From Micromonospora chalcea (GTDB lineage Bacteria > Actinomycetota > Actinomycetes > Mycobacteriales > Micromonosporaceae), in assembly GCF_002926165.1 (NCBI RefSeq), contig NZ_MAGP01000108.1, forward strand, positions 19,876 through 83,875: a DNA stretch of 64,000 bases. Reading direction: 5' to 3'. This document shows, piece by piece, positions 44,839 to 52,658 of the stretch. Under the pieces are notes generated by a model that did not search any database, was not told the DNA's origin, and worked only from the letters and a program-made list of their open reading frames with translations. How positions within the stretch are numbered: the stretch's first letter is position 1; every line of letters begins with the position of its first letter. The position numbers were made by a program, and so were the translations under genes.

Positions 44839-44997
44839 CTAGGCGACGAGGTTGGTGAAGAAGTCGCCGAAGCCCTGCGCGATGTCCATGATGCCGCCGC
44901 CGAGAGACTTGAAGACGTCGGCGGCGGAGTTGGGCCGGTACGCAACGAAGAAGATCAAGAATGCGATGCCGGCCCAGGTGAGGACCTTCTTGACCAT
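44839..44997 (-). CDS. Small membrane protein, 52 residues
   Basis: The short frame encodes one hydrophobic helix after a KK start (MVKKVLTWAGIAFLIFFVAY) and then RPNSAADVFKSLGGGIMDIAQGFGDFFTNLVA, an amphipathic tail. GAGAGGA lies about ten bases upstream. Its stop is six bases before the PH-domain gene, which suggests that the two proteins work together in the membrane. Similar short peptides with RP(N/D)xAADV after one helix occur, from memory, beside PH-domain genes in other actinobacteria. Confidence 0.82.
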   Translation of the reverse strand: MVKKVLTWAGIAFLIFFVAYRPNSAADVFKSLGGGIMDIAQGFGDFFTNLVA

Positions 44998-45114
44998 AGC
45001 GGGCCATCCTCTCGCGCGGCGCCGGGTCCGTTTACCGCAGCGGCACCCAGAGTATCAGCATGGTGTCTTACCGTGAATATCTGCGTCCGCTCTCCGACTC
45101 ACCGGTGCGGGCGG

Positions 45115-45813
45115 TCAGGCCCGTCCGTGCAGGTACGGAGACGGTGCGCCGTACACGAGTTCGGGCGGTGTCCACTCGGTGAGGTCGTGCAGCACGACTT
45201 CTTCCGCGAGGAGGTGACCCGCACTCGCCGGCCAGGCTATCGCATGGAGCCACATTCCCCGAGCCTCGCCGGCGTACGCGCTTCGATCCGTTTCGGAGCG
45301 TACGAGCCACAGTGGAGTCGGATGGCCGCCCACGCGGATCTTCGCGTGCGGCAGCCGCTCGGGATGACCAGGGCCGGGATCGGTCAACGCCTCCTCCACC
45401 TGGGGACCGGGATCGGGGCCGGGCAGTCCCGCGAAGCGGGAACCGAGACCGATGCCGGGTTCCTCGGCGACGAAGATCAGGTCGGCCGGTCCACCGTCCA
45501 GCGGGGCCGGTCCGGCGCAGGCGACCAGCGTGGCCCGGACTCCAGCGCGTTCGTCGCCCGCCCAGGCCACGCCGGTGAGCGTCCAACCCGGTGGGAGCGG
45601 CCACGGGCACCACAGCGGCATCCGGAGCCGGCCGGTCGGGTCAGGGTCGGCCGCCATCCGCTCGACCACGCTGGCCATGATCTCGTCGTTGATGCGCTCG
45701 GGCACGTGCAGCGGCGCGACCGGGCCGCAGCGCAGGCACCGGTGCTCGGCGTGCATCAGGTCCGGCTCGCGTACCGGCCCGGCGCATCTCGGACAACTCA
45801 CCGCGACAGTCAC
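45115..45813 (-). CDS. Zinc-knuckle protein, DUF6758-like
   Basis: The 232-residue protein begins with SCPRCAGPVREPDLMHAEHRCLRCGPVAPL, a four-Cys zinc ribbon. Then LWCPWPLPPGWTLTGVAWAGDERAG follows near residue 66 and a mixed alpha/beta domain ending in WTPPELVYGAPSPYLHGR. I recall this pattern as DUF6758 in actinobacteria, without known function. No signal peptide. It is upstream of the small membrane gene on the same strand, with a 117-base gap. Confidence 0.82.
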   Translation of the reverse strand: MTVAVSCPRCAGPVREPDLMHAEHRCLRCGPVAPLHVPERINDEIMASVVERMAADPDPTGRLRMPLWCPWPLPPGWTLTGVAWAGDERAGVRATLVACAGPAPLDGGPADLIFVAEEPGIGLGSRFAGLPGPDPGPQVEEALTDPGPGHPERLPHAKIRVGGHPTPLWLVRSETDRSAYAGEARGMWLHAIAWPASAGHLLAEEVVLHDLTEWTPPELVYGAPSPYLHGRA

Positions 45814-45900
45814 ACCCTCACCGTCGCCCCCGCACGGCGGGGCGTCAAGCGGGGCGGGCCGACCGGCGTGGGATTTCCGTCCGGTGGTGGAACCGCGGCG

Positions 45901-46524
45901 TCAGTCCGGCGGCGGCCCGGCGTACGACCGGATCCAGGCGTGCATGGCGATGCCGCTGGCCACGCCCGCGTTGATGGACCGGGTCGAGCCGTACTGGGCG
46001 ATCGAGAAGAGCGCGTCGCAGGCCGACCGCGCCACCGGGGACAGGCCGGGTCCCTCCTGACCGAAGAGGAGCACGCAGCGGCGCGGCAGCACGGCGGTCT
46101 CCATCGGCCGTGAGCCGGGCAGGTTGTCGATCCCGACCACCGGCAGGCTCTCGTCCCGCGCCCAGGCGACGAACTCCTCGATCGTCGGATGGTGCCGGAC
46201 GTGCTGGTAGCGGTCGGTCACCATGGCGCCCCGGCGGTTCCACCGCCGCCGCCCGACGATGTGCACCTCGGCGGCGAGGAAGGCGTTGGCGTTGCGGACC
46301 ACGGTCCCGATGTTGAAGTCGTGCTGCCAGTTCTCGATCGCCACGTGGAACTCGTGCCGCCGCCGGTCCAGATCGGCCACGACCGCCTCGCGCCGCCAAT
46401 AGCGGTACCGGTCCACCACGTTGCGCCGGTCACCGGCGACGAGCAGCTCCGGGTCGTAGCGCGGGTCGTCCGGCGGGTCACCGGGCCACGGCCCCACACC
46501 CACGTCGAGCTGGTCGTCGGTCAC
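45901..46524 (-). CDS. SpoU/TrmH family RNA methyltransferase
   Basis: The 207-residue protein has the SPOUT knot motifs: ENWQHDFNIGTVVRNANAFLAAEVHIVGRRRW near residue 64, LLFGQEGPGLSP near 151 and YGSTRSINAGVASGIAMHAW near 176. It should 2'-O-methylate a tRNA or rRNA ribose. The substrate cannot be assigned. A TACCCT box lies eight bases before the GTG. The N-terminal extension of about 55 residues is Asp/Pro/Arg-rich. Confidence 0.93.
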   Translation of the reverse strand: MTDDQLDVGVGPWPGDPPDDPRYDPELLVAGDRRNVVDRYRYWRREAVVADLDRRRHEFHVAIENWQHDFNIGTVVRNANAFLAAEVHIVGRRRWNRRGAMVTDRYQHVRHHPTIEEFVAWARDESLPVVGIDNLPGSRPMETAVLPRRCVLLFGQEGPGLSPVARSACDALFSIAQYGSTRSINAGVASGIAMHAWIRSYAGPPPD

Positions 46525-46558
46525 GGTTGCCGAGGGTACGGCCCGGCCAGCCGCGCAG

Positions 46559-47050
46559 TCAGCGCAGGTCGAGCGCGCCGCCCAGCCGGTCGAGGAAACG
46601 CCGGTCGGCGGGACTCGGCGTGGTCTGCCCGGCGCGGCACACGCGGGCGGCGACCGACTCCACCCACTGCCGGTACGCCGCCGAGTCGGCCGGATCGGCG
46701 CGGCGGCGCAGCACCCGTACCGCGGCCCGGGCGGCGGCCAGCAGGTCGACCAGGTCGGTCAGGCGCTCGTCCCGCTCGGTTGCGCCGTCGTGGCGGGCGT
46801 AGATGGCGGCCACCACGGCGCGGACGAGATCGCTGTCGAAGGCGCGTCCGGCGGCCACCGCGTCCAGACCGGCGAGGCCGGCGGCGACACCGCGCGGCGG
46901 ACGCCCGGGCCCGGGCGCCGCGGCGGCGACCAGCACGCGGCCGGGCAGGTCGGTGAGCAGGTCCCACTCCGTCGCGGAGTACGCGGCGGTGGTGAGCGGC
47001 GCGGCGCGGCGACCGGCGGAAGGCGGCTCTGCGGCTTCGGAGTGGCTCAT
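46559..47050 (-). CDS. Hypothetical protein, 163 residues
   Basis: A mainly helical, Ala/Arg-rich soluble protein with PLTTAAYSATEWDLLTDLPGRVLVAAAAPGPG near residue 17 and SDLVRAVVAAIYARHDGATERDERLTDLVDLL in the middle. It looks like a small globular four-helix domain. No catalytic motif or known family is visible. GGAGG precedes the ATG, which decides this start against a much longer open frame. Confidence 0.72.
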   Translation of the reverse strand: MSHSEAAEPPSAGRRAAPLTTAAYSATEWDLLTDLPGRVLVAAAAPGPGRPPRGVAAGLAGLDAVAAGRAFDSDLVRAVVAAIYARHDGATERDERLTDLVDLLAAARAAVRVLRRRADPADSAAYRQWVESVAARVCRAGQTTPSPADRRFLDRLGGALDLR

Positions 47051-47145
47051 GGGCACCTCCAGCCCGAGCATATGCCTCCGGACGAGATCCGGGCCCCGTC
47101 CCCGCCGAACGGAGAACGAGGCCCGGTGAGCCGGACGGACGCGGG

Positions 47146-47661
47146 TCAGCGCGGCTCGGGGAAGCTGGGACGCTCCGGGTCGACGCCGTCCGGGACGGCG
47201 GCGGCCGCGTACTCCTTCTTGGGGACCATGACCTTGCGGCGGAACACGCAGACCAGCGTGCCGTCCTGGTTGTAGCCGCGGGTCTCGACGGCGACCACGC
47301 CCCGGTCGGGCTTGGAGGCCGACTCCCGCTTGTCCAGGACCGTCGTCTCGCCGTAGATGGTGTCGCCGTGGAACGTCGGCGCGACGTGCCGCAGCGACTC
47401 GATCTCCAGGTTGGCGATCGCCTTGCCGCTGACGTCCGGCACGGACATGCCGAGCAGCAGCGAGTAGATGTAGTTGCCGACCACCACGTTGCGCTTGAAC
47501 TGCGAGGCGGACTCGGCGTAGTGCGCGTCCATGTGCAGCGGGTGGTGGTTCATGGTGAGCAGGCAGAAGAGGTGGTCGTCGTACTCGGTGACCGTCTTGC
47601 CCGGCCAGTGCCGGTAGACCGCGCCGACCTCGAACTCCTCGTAGTAGCGGCCGAACTGCAT
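47146..47661 (-). CDS. MaoC-type acyl-CoA hydratase
   Basis: The 171-residue hot-dog fold protein has RHWPGKTVTEYDDHLFCLLTMNHHPLHMDAHYAE near residue 17, which includes the catalytic Asp and His of the hydratase-2 motif (TEYDDHLF...HPLHMD). FHGDTIYGETTVLDKRES follows near 97. The form matches mesaconyl-CoA hydratase-like MaoC proteins of the ethylmalonyl-CoA pathway. A palindrome GCCTTA-N8-TAAGGC lies 44-63 bases before the ATG and may be an operator. Confidence 0.9.
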   Translation of the reverse strand: MQFGRYYEEFEVGAVYRHWPGKTVTEYDDHLFCLLTMNHHPLHMDAHYAESASQFKRNVVVGNYIYSLLLGMSVPDVSGKAIANLEIESLRHVAPTFHGDTIYGETTVLDKRESASKPDRGVVAVETRGYNQDGTLVCVFRRKVMVPKKEYAAAAVPDGVDPERPSFPEPR

Positions 47662-48207
47662 CCTTGTCCCCTTCGACAGGCGGCGATGGAGTTCGGCACA
47701 GCATGCCTTATCGCTTGTTAAGGCGAGGTGCGGGGCGCTCGCGCGGCGGAAATGTCACACCGGGGGCCACCGAGGTCCGGACGCAATGAGCGGCGGGGCC
47801 CTCCCCGGCACCCGCCGCCCACGCTCTGATGCGAAGAATTCTGCCGTACGGCGCACCACATCAACAGAGACGGAGGTCACATTTACCTTTTCGTAACACT
47901 ACGGAAAGTCACCGACGCACTGTCGGTAAGCGATCTCCGCAGGCTGGATAGATGCTCGTCAAGCCCGAAGTTACTGATTCGTAGCCAGAACTGTGCGTGA
48001 TCTCCTTGGAAACGCTCCCATCACGTCCCGTCACGCAAGTGCGGCATGCATTTGCGTTCCGCACGAGCGGCCCGCACAGATAGAGTTCGATGTGCCCAGG
48101 GTCACCGTCCGGGCGCTGTGCGTTTCGCCCCCACCGTGCCGGGAATTCGGACGGACTGACCCTGGTTCCACCGGGCGTACGACAATCCGCGGTGATCGGA
48201 GAGAGCA
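47662..48207. other. Intergenic region between maoC-like and trxA-like genes
   Basis: About 550 bases without a gene that I can support; the one longer minus-strand frame (47909-48214) is not protein-like. It contains the GCCTTA-N8-TAAGGC palindrome at 47705-47724, a relatively AT-rich stretch near 47880-47960 with TTTTCGTAACACTACGGAAA, and the promoter of the thioredoxin gene near its right end. Confidence 0.6.
47705..47724 (-). promoter_or_regulatory. Palindrome upstream of the MaoC-type gene
   Basis: GCCTTA, eight bases, TAAGGC. Perfect six-base arms; position fits an operator close to the maoC transcription start. Confidence 0.4.
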
Positions 48208-48570
48208 ATGGCAACGGTTGAGCTGACCACGGCCAACTTTGACGAGGTGACCGGCCAGGACGGGATCGTCCTGCTCGACTTCTGGGCGGACTGGTGCGGC
48301 CCGTGCAAGCGCTTCGCCCCGGTCTACGAGCGGTCCTCGGAGAAGCACCCGGACATCGCCTTCGGCAAGGTCGACACCGAGGCGCAGCAGGAGCTGGCGG
48401 CGAAGTTCAACATCAGCTCCATCCCGACGATCATGGCGATCCGTGACGGCGTGATCGTGTTCGCCCAGCCGGGCGCGCTGCCGGAGTCCGCGCTGGAGAA
48501 CCTGATCGAGCAGGTCCAGGCGCTGGACATGGACGACGTCCGCAAGAAGCTGGCCGAGCACAACCACTGA
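48208..48570 (+). CDS. trxA: Thioredoxin
   Basis: The 120-residue protein has the active-site WADWCGPCKRFAPVY near residue 29, the cis-Pro region ISSIPTIMAIRDG near residue 70 and the normal beta-alpha fold length. GGAGAG lies about five bases before the ATG. A terminator follows. It is monocistronic and probably the general cytosolic dithiol reductant or a paralogue; the main trxA/trxB locus may be elsewhere. Confidence 0.93.
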   Translation: MATVELTTANFDEVTGQDGIVLLDFWADWCGPCKRFAPVYERSSEKHPDIAFGKVDTEAQQELAAKFNISSIPTIMAIRDGVIVFAQPGALPESALENLIEQVQALDMDDVRKKLAEHNH

Positions 48571-48578
48571 CGTACCCG

Positions 48579-48618
48579 ACGCCGCCGGACGACCCCGCCA
48601 GGGGCCGGCCGGCGGCGT
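48579..48618 (+). terminator. Hairpin after the thioredoxin gene
   Basis: A 10-bp perfect stem ACGCCGCCGG/CCGGCGGCGT followed by TTT, eight bases after the stop codon. Confidence 0.7.
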
Positions 48619-48710
48619 TTCCACGCCCGCCGCACCGCCGGGACGGACAGTGAGGAATGGCCGACTGAGGGACACTTTCGGCCGCTTCACTCCCGTATCG
48701 TCACCATGCG

Positions 48711-49151
48711 ATGGAGACCTTGACCGCCCGCGGGCGCGCGGTCCGAGTGGGCGCCACCCTGCTCGGCCTGGCGCTGCTGCTCCTGGGCACCGTGCGCGGC
48801 ACCGACGACGACTTCCCGTTCGGGCCGTTCCGGATGTACTCCACCTCCGACCCGCCGAACGCGCCCGCCCCGGACACCCGGGTCGAGGGCGTGGACCGCA
48901 CCGGCGCGGTGGTCCCGCTCGGCCAGGACGCCACCGGCATCCGCCGCGCCGAGATCGAGGGCCAGCAGAACCGCTACGCCGCCGACCCGAGCCTGCTGCG
49001 GACCGTCGCCGACGCGTACGCCGAACGCCACCCCGACGCCCCCGACCTGGTCGAGGTGCGCATCGTGGTCCGCTGGTTCGACATCCAGGGCGGCCGCCCG
49101 ACCGGCAGGTGGACCGACGAGACGGCCGTGCGCTGGGAGACCGGCGGATGA
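48711..49151 (+). CDS. Membrane-anchored exported protein paired with HTTM gene
   Basis: The 146-residue product has one N-terminal TM helix (VRVGATLLGLALLLLGTVRGT) followed by DDDFPFGPFRMYSTSDPPNAP and a small alpha/beta extracytoplasmic domain. The FPFGPFRMYS motif sits close to the membrane. The next gene (HTTM domain) starts with a four-base ATGA overlap, so the two are translationally coupled. A TATCGT box at 48696-48701 lies upstream; ATG at 48706 is out of frame. Function unknown. Confidence 0.82.
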   Translation: METLTARGRAVRVGATLLGLALLLLGTVRGTDDDFPFGPFRMYSTSDPPNAPAPDTRVEGVDRTGAVVPLGQDATGIRRAEIEGQQNRYAADPSLLRTVADAYAERHPDAPDLVEVRIVVRWFDIQGGRPTGRWTDETAVRWETGG

Positions 49152-50056
49152 CCGCCTGGCTGACCGAGGCGGTCCCGCGCGGCCGGATCGCCGCGTTCCG
49201 CACCCTGGTCTACCTCTTCGTCGCCGCCGACCTGGTGGTGTTCACACCCTGGGTACGCACCCGGGTCGACGTACCCGGCGACCTCTACCAGCCGCTGCTC
49301 ATCGGCCGGCTGCTCCCGCTGCCCACCCCCACCCCCGCCCTGGTCGGCGTGGTGTTCTGGGCGCTGCTGGTCACCGCGCTGCTCGCCGCCACCGGCCGGG
49401 CGCACCGGCTGCTCGGCTGGACGGTCTTCGCGCTGTACTTCGAGTGGATGATCGTGGCGATGAGCTACGGCAAGGTCGACCACGACCGCTTCGCGCTCCT
49501 CGTGGCGCTGGCCGTGCTGCCCACCGCCGGCCGCGCCCGGCACGGCGACCCGACCCGTACCGAGGCGGGCGGCTGGGCGCTGCGGGTCACCCAGATCTCG
49601 GTCATCTGCACGTACTTCCTCGCCGCCTGGGCCAAGTTCCGCTTCGGCGGCCTGGACTGGGCGAACGGTTCGGTGCTGGCCCGCGCGATCATCCGGCGCG
49701 GCACCGACCTCGCCGACCTGATCGCGCAGGTGCCGCACCTGCTGATCGTGGCGCAGTTCGGCATCCTGGCGTTCGAGCTGCTCAGCCCGCTGGTGTTCGT
49801 GCTGCCGGCGCGGTGGCGGACGATGACCGTCGGCTTCTTCTACTCGTTCCACCTGGTGACCATCGCGACGATCACCATCTCGTTCGCGCCGCACCTCGTG
49901 GCGATGACCAGCTTCCTGGCGCTGGAGAAGGTCCGTCCGGTGGTGTTCGTCCGGCGCCTGCTCGGCCGTCCGCCGCCGCGCCCGCCGACGGCGCCCGCGA
50001 CGGCGCCCCTCTCGCCGGCACCGGCCCCCGACCCGTCCTCGACCGCGCCCGCCTGA
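49148..50056 (+). CDS. HTTM domain membrane protein
   Basis: The 302-residue protein has about six TM helices and the HTTM pattern of gamma-carboxylase-like proteins (AAFRTLVYLFVAADLVVFTPW near residue 15, SYGKVDHDRFALLVALAVLPTAG near 107, TYFLAAWAKFRFGGLDWANG near 156). The Lys needed in true gamma-glutamyl carboxylase cannot be assigned confidently. It ends in a Pro/Ala-rich cytoplasmic tail. It converges with the DCC oxidoreductase gene, 18 bp away; HTTM and DCC genes are often adjacent. Confidence 0.87.
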   Translation: MTAWLTEAVPRGRIAAFRTLVYLFVAADLVVFTPWVRTRVDVPGDLYQPLLIGRLLPLPTPTPALVGVVFWALLVTALLAATGRAHRLLGWTVFALYFEWMIVAMSYGKVDHDRFALLVALAVLPTAGRARHGDPTRTEAGGWALRVTQISVICTYFLAAWAKFRFGGLDWANGSVLARAIIRRGTDLADLIAQVPHLLIVAQFGILAFELLSPLVFVLPARWRTMTVGFFYSFHLVTIATITISFAPHLVAMTSFLALEKVRPVVFVRRLLGRPPPRPPTAPATAPLSPAPAPDPSSTAPA

Positions 50057-50074
50057 CCACGGCCACCCGGCCGG

Positions 50075-50494
50075 TCAGGCGGTCGGGCCCGGGCGTCCGG
50101 TCGGGCCGTACAGCCGTTCCCGGGCCTCCTGCGGCAGCGCGCACGCGGCCGTGCCGCCCGGCAGCCGGTGCCGGTTGCGGGCCACCCAGCGGTACGCGGG
50201 CCAGGCCGCCGCGCGTACCGGGGGAAGGCGCAGTCCGGCCCCGGCGAACCGCCAGAGCGGGCCGCTGTCGCCGAGCAGCCGGGCGATGGCGTCCGGCCCG
50301 GCGGCGCGGGAGCCGTCGGCGCCCACCCACTGGACCGCCTCCTCGCACTCGGCCTCCGTCAGGCCCAGCGCCGCCAGGTCGGCGAACTGCCACGGGACCA
50401 CCCGGGCGCCGGTCGGGATCCGACGCTCGATGAACTGCGCGCACCGGGTGCAGAAGGCGCAGTCGCCGTCGTAGACGAAGGTCGACGTCTCCAT
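50075..50494 (-). CDS. DCC family thiol-disulfide oxidoreductase-like protein (DUF393)
   Basis: The 139-residue protein carries FVYDGDCAFCTRCAQFIERR at the N-terminus, the DxDCxxC motif of DUF393/DCC proteins. A mixed alpha/beta domain follows. Catalysis is not experimentally clear for the family. Its convergent neighbour encodes an HTTM protein, a recurring partnership in actinobacteria. Confidence 0.92.
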   Translation of the reverse strand: METSTFVYDGDCAFCTRCAQFIERRIPTGARVVPWQFADLAALGLTEAECEEAVQWVGADGSRAAGPDAIARLLGDSGPLWRFAGAGLRLPPVRAAAWPAYRWVARNRHRLPGGTAACALPQEARERLYGPTGRPGPTA

Positions 50495-50560
50495 GCCCCC
50501 ATCCTGCCCCGCCCCGGGGCACGGCGGCGCGCGGTGTCCGCAGCGTCACTTGCGCTTTGT

Positions 50561-50576
50561 TCGTACACATGTTCGA
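50561..50576 (+). promoter_or_regulatory. LexA-like SOS box next to the radical SAM gene
   Basis: TCGTACACATGTTCGA matches the actinobacterial SOS consensus TCGAAC-N4-GTTCGA at 11 of 12 specified positions. It ends directly at the ATG at 50577. TACACA, seven bases before the ATG, could be the -10 of a leaderless transcript, so LexA would block the promoter. Confidence 0.7.
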
Positions 50577-52619
50577 ATGAGCTCCATGCGCTGGGACAAA
50601 CTCTCCGCTCCCCCGGACGAGGGGACTCCCGATCGGGCGGCGCCGGCGGCTCCACCCCTGCCGCTGGCGCTGCCCGGCGCCGTCGCCCGCACCTTCGACA
50701 CCCCGGGCTTCGCCGGCATGACGTTCTACGAGGTCCGCGCCAAGTCGATCATCAACCGGGTGCCCGGCCAGTCGCGTGTGCCGTTCGAGTGGACGATCAA
50801 CCCCTACCGGGGCTGCTCACACGCCTGCGTCTACTGCCTGGGCGGGGACACGCCGATCCTGATGGCCGACGGGCGCACCAGGGCGATCAGCGAGCTGGAG
50901 CCCGGCGACCGGATCTACGGCACCCGGCGGCGCGGCGCCTACCGCCACTACGTCGTCACCACGGTGCTCGACAAGTGGTCCACTGTGAAGCGCGCCTACC
51001 GGGTCACCCTGGCCGACGGCACCACGCTCGTCGCCAGCGGCGACCACCGGTTCCTGACCGAACGCGGCTGGAAACACGTCACCGGGAGCATGCGGGGCGG
51101 CGGCCGCCGTCCCCACCTGACCACCCGCAACCGCCTGCTGGGCACCGGCCGGTTCGCGGTGGCGCCGAAGCGCTCGGCCGACTACCGCCGGGGTTACCTG
51201 CACGCCCTGCTCCGCGACGACGACCGGGCCGGTGCCCGGTTCCGGCTGGCCACCGCCGAGGCGGAGGCGCTGGAGCGGGCCGAACGCTACCTGGCCGACG
51301 CGGGGGTCACCGTCGAGCGGGCCACAGTCACCCGGGTCGGCCGCCGGCCGACGACCACGGTGGTACGCACGTCCGGCCCGGCCGAGGTCGTCACCGGCCT
51401 GCTGCGCCCGCCGGGCGAGACGACAGACGACTGGTCGCTGGGCTACCTGGCCGGCATGTTCGACGCCACCGGCACCTGCCACCGGGGCGTGTTCCGGATC
51501 AGCGTCGCGGACGACGGGAGCCAGGCCCGCACGTCCGGCGCGCTGGAGCGTTTCGGCTTCCGGTGGGCGCTCGACGTGCCGGGCGTGCCGGGCGCGGCGC
51601 GTCAGCTCCGGCTGACCGGCGGGCTGCCCGAGCGGCTGCGCTTCTTCCACCTCACCGATCCGGCCGTCACCGCCCGGCGCTCGATCGAGGGCATGGCGCT
51701 CAAGTGCGCGGCGCACCTCCAGGTGACTGCGGTCGAGGATCTCGGCCTGGAGCTGCCGCTGTGGGACATCACCACCGGCACCGGCGACTTCATCGCCAAC
51801 GGCGTGGTCAGCCACAACTGCTTCGCCCGCAACACGCACACCTACCTCGACCTGGACGCGGGCGCCGACTTCGACCGCAAGGTGATCGTCAAGGTCAACG
51901 CGGGCGAGCTGGTCCGCCGCGAGCTGGCCGCCCCGCGCTGGCGCGGCGCGCACGTCGCCATGGGCACCAACGTGGACTGTTACCAGCGGGCCGAGGGCCG
52001 CTATCGCCTGATGCCGCCGATCATCGAGGCGCTGCGTGACTTCGCGAACCCGTTCTCCATCCTGACCAAGGGCACGCTGCTGCTGCGTGACCTGCCGCTG
52101 CTGCGCCAGGCCGCCGAGGTGACCCGGGTCGGGGTGTCGTACTCGGTGGGGTTCGTCGACGAGGCGCTCTGGCGGGCGGCCGAGCCTGGTACGCCGAGCC
52201 CCCGCCGCCGCCTCGACGCGGTCCGTCAGCTCGCCGACGCCGGCTTCGAGGTGGGTGTGCTGATGGCGCCGATCCTGCCCGGCCTCAGCGACGACGAGGA
52301 GTCGATCGACGCCACCGTCGCTGCCGTCGCCGCCTCCGGCGCGGCAAGTGTGACGCCGTTGCCGCTGCACCTGCGGCCCGGCGCGCGGGAGTGGTACGCC
52401 CGCTGGCTGGCCCGGGAGTTCCCCCACCTGGTGCCCCGCTACCGGCGGCTCTACCAGGCCGGCTCGTACGCCCCGCAGGCGTACCAGCGGGAGGTGACCG
52501 CGCGGGTGCGGATGGCGGCACGCCGGCACGGGCTGCACCGGGGCGAGACCGGCGACAACAGGCGGCTGCCCGAGACCCCGCCGCCCGCGCCTGCCGCCGA
52601 ACAGCTCTCCCTGCTCTAG
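50577..52619 (+). CDS. Rv2578c-like radical SAM protein containing an intein
   Basis: The 680-residue precursor has N-extein 1-86, intein 87-414 and C-extein 415-680; the spliced protein would be 352 residues, close to intein-free homologues. The radical SAM motif is C-x3-C-x2-C: GCSHACVY from the N-extein joins C-FARNTHTYLDLD from the C-extein, so the third cluster Cys is the splice acceptor. The C-terminal part has the photolyase-like/SplB-like barrel (VAMGTNVDCYQRAEGRY, ILTKGTLLLRDLPLL). The ATG directly follows a LexA-like box. Splicing is required for activity. Function may relate to DNA repair, but is unknown. Confidence 0.92.
   Translation: MSSMRWDKLSAPPDEGTPDRAAPAAPPLPLALPGAVARTFDTPGFAGMTFYEVRAKSIINRVPGQSRVPFEWTINPYRGCSHACVYCLGGDTPILMADGRTRAISELEPGDRIYGTRRRGAYRHYVVTTVLDKWSTVKRAYRVTLADGTTLVASGDHRFLTERGWKHVTGSMRGGGRRPHLTTRNRLLGTGRFAVAPKRSADYRRGYLHALLRDDDRAGARFRLATAEAEALERAERYLADAGVTVERATVTRVGRRPTTTVVRTSGPAEVVTGLLRPPGETTDDWSLGYLAGMFDATGTCHRGVFRISVADDGSQARTSGALERFGFRWALDVPGVPGAARQLRLTGGLPERLRFFHLTDPAVTARRSIEGMALKCAAHLQVTAVEDLGLELPLWDITTGTGDFIANGVVSHNCFARNTHTYLDLDAGADFDRKVIVKVNAGELVRRELAAPRWRGAHVAMGTNVDCYQRAEGRYRLMPPIIEALRDFANPFSILTKGTLLLRDLPLLRQAAEVTRVGVSYSVGFVDEALWRAAEPGTPSPRRRLDAVRQLADAGFEVGVLMAPILPGLSDDEESIDATVAAVAASGAASVTPLPLHLRPGAREWYARWLAREFPHLVPRYRRLYQAGSYAPQAYQREVTARVRMAARRHGLHRGETGDNRRLPETPPPAPAAEQLSLL
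50835..51818 (+). mobile_element. Intein with degenerate LAGLIDADG homing domain
   Basis: 328 residues from Cys1 (CLGGDTPILMADGRTRAISE, block A) to a terminal His-Asn (GVVSHN) followed by Cys+1. Block B is VTLADGTTLVASGDHRFLT; block F is LWDITTGTGDFIANG. Two motifs resemble LAGLIDADG helices, GYLHALLRDD near intein residue 125 and GYLAGMFDATG near 206; each retains an acidic residue but deviates from consensus. All splicing residues are present, so splicing should work; endonuclease activity is doubtful. Confidence 0.92.
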
Positions 52620-52646
52620 CGACCGGGGCACCAGCGCCGGCGGGGC

Positions 52647-52652
52647 TACGCT
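52647..52652 (+). promoter_or_regulatory. -10 element of the CoA-binding protein gene
   Basis: TACGCT, six bases, then ATG at 52659; leaderless geometry. Confidence 0.5.
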
Positions 52653-52658
52653 CGGGGA

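Noticed and set aside
43141..46113. 990-codon plus-strand open frame
   Set aside because: Antisense to sigma factor, PH-domain and zinc-knuckle genes; low-complexity Gly/Arg/Ala composition.
47909..48214. 101-codon minus-strand frame in the maoC-trxA gap
   Set aside because: No Shine-Dalgarno or leaderless box, no recognisable protein pattern and no family resemblance.
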